Source: Neisseria sp. (GTDB lineage: Bacteria; Pseudomonadota; Gammaproteobacteria; Burkholderiales; Neisseriaceae). Taken from it: a DNA stretch of 64,000 nt. The stretch spans positions 1 to 64,000 of the forward strand of contig JAUNTY010000010.1 of assembly GCA_030538415.1 (NCBI GenBank), in the 5' to 3' direction. Below, piece by piece: positions 60,331-64,000 of the stretch. The notes below the pieces were generated by a model. The model was given only the letters and a program-made list of their open reading frames with translations. It made no database searches and was not told where the DNA came from. The translations under genes and the position numbers were made by a program. Each line of letters starts with the position of its first letter. Within the stretch, counting starts at the first letter, position 1.

Positions 60331-60374
60331 GCTGTCTGAAACTTAGCACGATGAAAGTGCGGTTTTAGACGGCA
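60331..60374 (+). terminator. Hybrid DUS/USS hairpin, slightly worn
   Basis: TGCTGTCTGAAACTTAGCAC and TGAAAGTGCGGTTTTAGACG; USS core intact at 60355-60363, both DUS with one change. Confidence 0.65.
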
Positions 60375-60466
60375 TTTCTGTCTTCACCACCATGACAAAC
60401 AATAAGCAGAAATGCTAAAATAATCGCCAGTTTTATCGCAAGAATAATAACTTAGGGTGGGAAATA

Positions 60467-60912
60467 ATGCACAAAAACGAAATCATCCGAGCCTCTGCGG
60501 TGGAGTATCTCACCTTTATCGCCGCCACCGGCGACGGCGGTGTCAATGCGGTATACGCCGATGAAAATATCTGGCTGTCGCAAAAGATGATGGCGGAGCT
60601 GTATGCGATAGATGTTCGCACCGTAAATTATCATCTAAAACAAATCTTTGCCGATAATGAATTGACTGAAGATTCAGCTATCCGAAAATTTCGGATAACT
60701 GCCGCCGACGGCAAAAACTACCAAACCCAGCATTACAATCTGTCTGCCTTAACCGCTTTTTAGAATTTACCGACCGAGCGGTGTTGCAAGACGCAGGCAA
60801 AATAACCGCCGAAATCGCCAAAGCCCACGCCTTGAGCGAATTTGAGAAATATCGGCTGGTGCAGGATAAGGTGTTTGAGAGTGATTTTGATCGGTTTTTG
60901 GGCGGGGAGTAA
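60467..60912 (+). pseudogene. RhuM family gene with internal deletion and frameshift
   Basis: The frame from 60467 gives YLTFIAATGDGGVNAVYADE, NIWLSQKMMAELYAIDVRTV and KNYQTQHYNLSAL, the N-terminal part of RhuM proteins (usually over 300 aa). It stops at 60763, and a second frame picks up directly with NRFLEFTDRAVLQDAGKITA, EIAKAHALSEFEKYRLVQDK and VFESDFDRFLGGE to the TAA at 60910. About 170 central residues are gone. RhuM genes are common next to restriction-modification loci, as here. Confidence 0.75.
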
Positions 60913-60921
60913 CACAGAATG

Positions 60922-60964
60922 CCGCCTCAAACTTGCCACGCTTCGAGCATGGTTTCAGGCGGCA
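60922..60964 (+). terminator. Variant DUS-like hairpin
   Basis: GCCGCCTCAAACTTGCCACG and GCATGGTTTCAGGCGGC. The arms read GCCGCCTGAAA-like, a departure from the standard DUS, with the loop in the place of the USS. Confidence 0.55.
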
Positions 60965-61050
60965 TCAAATGTTTCAATCATAAATAGAATTTGGTAAAAT
61001 TAGCAAATTTTAATACAAAATCCAAGCCGAGGTTGCTATGATATTCTGCC

Positions 61051-61070
61051 AAGCCAAGCCAAGCCAAGCC
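61051..61070. repeat. Pentanucleotide tandem repeat (AAGCC)4
   Basis: Four AAGCC units preceded by GCC, 57 bp before the RM start codon. The reading frame through the repeat from the ATG at 61038 meets a stop before the gene in all register changes I could check, so any effect would be on promoter spacing. Confidence 0.7.
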
Positions 61071-61126
61071 AATTGTAAACCCTGTTTCTCTGCTGTCAAG
61101 CACCGTTTTAATTAAGGCGGTGTGAA

Positions 61127-63076
61127 ATGGCAAATGAACGTATCACCGAAAACTTGGTTCGTGATTTATTACGTAAAAAAGGCTATTACGAAGCCGATAA
61201 CCAAGTTGTCATTGAAGAACAAAAATCTCAAATCAAACGGGTGCAAAGCCTGCTCAAAAGTGCCAGCAAAAGCCAAACGGGCAAAGGCGGTTATCCTGAA
61301 TTTATCATTAACTGGCAAACCGACCCCGATTTTCTGATTGTGGTGGAATGCAAAGCCAGCCCCAAAAAACACGCCAGCCCTAATTTGGACAACCCCAAAG
61401 ATTTTGCGGTGGACGGTGTATTGCATTATGCCAAAGCATTAAGTAAAGAATTTACCGTACTTGCCATTGCCGCAAGCGGTGAGACACAGTCTGAAATGGT
61501 AGTCAGCAACTATCTTTATCCGTGCAACGGCAAAGGCTACCGCCCTTTGTGCAACGAAAAAGGCGTGGTGGTAGATGGCATTTTGTCATTTAACGATTAT
61601 TACCGCCTTGCGTCTTTTGATCCAGAAGTGGAGAAAAAACGCCATCAGGATTTAATCGCCTTTTCCAAAAAACTGCACGAACTGATTTGGACAGCCGCCA
61701 AAATTTCCGAAGAAGATAAACCACTTTTGGTTAGCGGTACGCTCATTGCCTTGATGTATCAGCCTTTTTTAAAGACTTATGATGTTTATTCCGCCGAAGA
61801 AATGCCACGGAAATGGCTGGAAGCCATCAAAGAAGTGCTAGACCGTGCCGATATTCCACGCGGTAAAAAAGACACCATGTTACAGCCCTATGCTTCTGTG
61901 GCAGGGCAACCTAATCTAGGCAAACCCGACAACAAAGTCATCAAAAAATACCCCAAAGGCGTATTAAACGAAATCATCAACGAAATCAATGAACACGTCT
62001 GGCCGTTTATCAATGTGTATCATAATTTTGACGTGGTGGGGCATTTTTACGGTGAGTTTTTAAAATACACTGGCGGTGATAAAAAAGCCTTGGGTATTGT
62101 CTTAACTCCACGCCACATTACCGAGCTGTTTTGCGAACTGGCAGAGCTGAAAAAAACCGATACCGTATTGGATATTTGTGCAGGAACGGGCGGTTTTCTT
62201 ATTTCTGCCATGCAAGCCATGCTCAAACAAACCAGCACCGAAGACGAACGCACCCACATCAAAAAATACCAACTTATAGGCATAGAAAACAACCCCAAAA
62301 TGTTTGCTCTCGCCGCCAGCAATATGATTTTGCGTGGCGACGGCAAAGCCAATTTGCACCAAAGCAGCTGTTTTATGACCGATTTGCAAGATTTAATCAA
62401 AAATCCCAAAGAAAATTCAGGCTTAAAACGCCCTAATGTCGGCTTTTTAAATCCGCCTTATGCCCAATCCAAAAGCGATGCCGAATTGCACGAGTTGTAT
62501 TTTGTCAAAGAAATGCTGGATATGCTGGAAGAAGGCGGTACAGGTGTGGCGATTATTCCCGTAAGTTGTGTGATTGCCCCAAGCTCTGCCAAAAGTGAAA
62601 TCGTCAAACACCATCGCCTAAAAGCCGTGATGAGTATGCCAAGCGAGCTGTTTTATCCCGTTGGCACGGTGACTTGCATTGTCGTGTTTGAAGCCCACAA
62701 GCCTCATTTTGCCCCTGCGGTGATAGATACCAACACGAACAAAGAAATCACCCCCAAAAAAGCCTATCGCAAAACATGGTTCGGCTACTGGCGTGATGAC
62801 GGTTTTGAAAAAACCAAGCACATGGGACGCATTAACCTACACGACCGCTGGCAAGGCATTAAAGAGAGTTGGGTAGAACAATATCTAAACAACGAAGTCC
62901 ACGCAGGACAATCGGTAACAGCCTATGTAACCGATGATGATGAATGGGTAGCCGAAGCCTATATGGAAACCGATTATTCGCAAATCACCCAAGCAGATTT
63001 TGAAAAAGTAGTGCGTGATTATGCCTTATTTAATTTGCTCGGTTTGGAGCTTGCGGAACGTGAGGCGGAAGAATAA
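61127..63076 (+). CDS. Type IIB (BcgI-like) restriction-modification A subunit
   Basis: 649 aa, close to BcgI A (about 637). Residues 1-~150 hold a nuclease domain of the PD-(D/E)xK kind (YPEFIINWQTDPDFLIVVEC followed by KA, i.e. D...E-C-K). After a linker comes the N6-adenine methylase: LTPRHITELFCELAEL, motif I DICAGTGGFLISAM and catalytic motif FLNPPYAQS. Nuclease and methylase in one chain, followed by a separate specificity gene, is the type IIB arrangement, which cuts on both sides of its site. A type I HsdM would lack the nuclease part. The stop overlaps the next start by one base (TAATG). G+C is lower than in the core genes. Confidence 0.85.
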   Translation: MANERITENLVRDLLRKKGYYEADNQVVIEEQKSQIKRVQSLLKSASKSQTGKGGYPEFIINWQTDPDFLIVVECKASPKKHASPNLDNPKDFAVDGVLHYAKALSKEFTVLAIAASGETQSEMVVSNYLYPCNGKGYRPLCNEKGVVVDGILSFNDYYRLASFDPEVEKKRHQDLIAFSKKLHELIWTAAKISEEDKPLLVSGTLIALMYQPFLKTYDVYSAEEMPRKWLEAIKEVLDRADIPRGKKDTMLQPYASVAGQPNLGKPDNKVIKKYPKGVLNEIINEINEHVWPFINVYHNFDVVGHFYGEFLKYTGGDKKALGIVLTPRHITELFCELAELKKTDTVLDICAGTGGFLISAMQAMLKQTSTEDERTHIKKYQLIGIENNPKMFALAASNMILRGDGKANLHQSSCFMTDLQDLIKNPKENSGLKRPNVGFLNPPYAQSKSDAELHELYFVKEMLDMLEEGGTGVAIIPVSCVIAPSSAKSEIVKHHRLKAVMSMPSELFYPVGTVTCIVVFEAHKPHFAPAVIDTNTNKEITPKKAYRKTWFGYWRDDGFEKTKHMGRINLHDRWQGIKESWVEQYLNNEVHAGQSVTAYVTDDDEWVAEAYMETDYSQITQADFEKVVRDYALFNLLGLELAEREAEE

Positions 63077-64000
63077 TGGTTGAATTGCAAGAGATTTTTA
63101 ATGTTCACTATGGTGTTAATTTAGAGTTGAACAAATTAACCGAAGACCCAAATGGCATCAATTTTGTTTCTCGTACTGCTAAAAATAATGGCGTATCAGC
63201 AAGAGTTTTGCGAATACAAAAAGTTAAGCCCATTCCAGCAGGAACAATTACGGTAGCTGGTGGCGGTTCGGTTTTGGAAACATTTTTGCAAAATGAACCC
63301 TATTATTCAGGGCGAGATTTGTATTATCTTGTTTCCAAAAAAGAAATGAGCGTTGCCCAAAAACTGTATTATTGTGCCTGTATTCGTGCCAATAAATACC
63401 GTTACAGTTACGGACGGCAAGCCAACCGCACTTTACGCCAACTGCTTGTTCCTGCTTTGCACGAAATCCCTGCTTGGGTGGAAACGGTGGATTTAAATCC
63501 GTTTCGGGGGGCGGAAGAGCCTACTTTTGACGAATTACTTGCTTTGCCTGTCGTGAACGAATTAAAGCGGCTTGACGAGATTTTTAACATTCAAAACGGT
63601 ATTGCCGCCACCAAGTTGGTGGAATTTGATAAACCGACATCTAACAGTGTGGTATATATCCGTCCTGCCAGTACGCAAATCCGCACTTTACGCAGTTTTA
63701 TTGACAAAGACAGCATAGAGAAAAAGCATATTTTCCCCAAACATACGCTATTTACCTCTACCAACGGTGAAGGCAGTCATACTTACAGCTATGTTTCTAC
63801 TTGCGAAATTGCAGCAAATAGTGATGTCGCAGTTCTAACCCCCAAGCAAGATGATATGCCGATGGAAGTTAAGTTGTATTACGCAAAATGTATTACGGCA
63901 AATCGCTATTTATTTTCTTATGGGCGAAAACCCAAAGGCGAAAAACTAAAAAGCCTGAAGTTGCCATATTTTGCCGACGAAGCTGATTTTGACTATATCA
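63076..64000 (+). CDS. Type IIB specificity subunit (S/B), 3' end outside window
   Basis: The frame is open from the ATG at 63076 to the window end (308 codons). It reads MVELQEIFNVHYGVNLELNK, then two related halves: GTITVAGGGSVLETFLQ with YYCACIRANKYRYSYGRQAN, and FTSTNGEGSHTYSYVS with LYYAKCITANRYLFSYGRKP. This tandem target-recognition pattern is as in BcgI B (about 340 aa), so probably some 30-40 residues are missing. It determines the bipartite recognition site. An AAGTGCGGT core is inside (63425-63433). Confidence 0.82.
   Translation, partial: MVELQEIFNVHYGVNLELNKLTEDPNGINFVSRTAKNNGVSARVLRIQKVKPIPAGTITVAGGGSVLETFLQNEPYYSGRDLYYLVSKKEMSVAQKLYYCACIRANKYRYSYGRQANRTLRQLLVPALHEIPAWVETVDLNPFRGAEEPTFDELLALPVVNELKRLDEIFNIQNGIAATKLVEFDKPTSNSVVYIRPASTQIRTLRSFIDKDSIEKKHIFPKHTLFTSTNGEGSHTYSYVSTCEIAANSDVAVLTPKQDDMPMEVKLYYAKCITANRYLFSYGRKPKGEKLKSLKLPYFADEADFDYI

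Overview
The window is from a Neisseria-type betaproteobacterium. The neisserial DNA uptake sequence (DUS, mostly AGGCCGTCTGAA, some ATGCCGTCTGAA) occurs dozens of times, very often as inverted pairs behind genes where it forms terminator hairpins. Correia-like miniature elements (TATAGT...ACTATA ends, core with GCCTTGCCGTACTAT), dRS3-like repeats and short elements with IS5-type ends (GAGACCTTTGCAAAA) fill the gaps. Gene content (nupC, hemF, a DASS transporter, ilvD, cys genes, a TonB receptor) fits a commensal or animal-associated Neisseria. No rRNA, tRNA, CRISPR array or complete transposase gene was seen.

Layout. 1-9 kb: housekeeping and repair genes (yciA end, a secreted WG-repeat protein, ogt, VOC, GNAT, bcp, nupC, an LprI-like protein, hemF, a DASS symporter). 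9-24.4 kb: a sulfur assimilation block, cysA-cysW-cysT, sbp, cysI, cysJ and cysM. Four of its transcription units (cysT, sbp, cysI, cysJ) carry the same ~72-bp upstream element with a DUS inside. Between sbp and cysI lies a decayed operon: an alpha/beta hydrolase, a P-loop protein and an ABC exporter fragment joined out of frame. 24.4-38.8 kb: azlCD with an Lrp regulator, an SbmA/YddA-like ABC transporter, a Fur-box TonB receptor, ilvD, a Sel1 lipoprotein, a secreted esterase, an acyl-CoA synthetase and a LysR regulator.

38.9-60.4 kb: an accessory stretch rich in small redox and hydrolase enzymes, many paired with a regulator (SDRs, alpha/beta hydrolases, NAD(P)H oxidoreductase/HxlR, Ohr/OhrR, Dps, azoreductase, aldo-keto reductase, aldehyde dehydrogenase, three LysR genes counting the one at the left edge, a WYL regulator), plus a toxin-antitoxin pair, an orphan SMI1/KNR4 protein and several gene remnants. 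This stretch differs from the left half because the 9-base Pasteurellaceae uptake signal AAGTGCGGT appears about 22 times from 38.9 kb on, against one copy found in the first 38 kb. Twelve of these sit next to or inside DUS hairpins, forming hybrid DUS/USS structures. 60.4-64 kb: a RhuM pseudogene and a BcgI-like type IIB restriction-modification system whose specificity gene runs off the window.

Most notable points: the hybrid DUS/USS hairpins; the shared DUS-containing promoter element of the cys regulon; a dispersed repeat inserted in frame in cysJ; miniature elements nested in each other with exact TA duplications and supplying new C-termini and stop codons; and a decayed, inverted second ohr locus whose OhrR boxes and promoter now point at dps.
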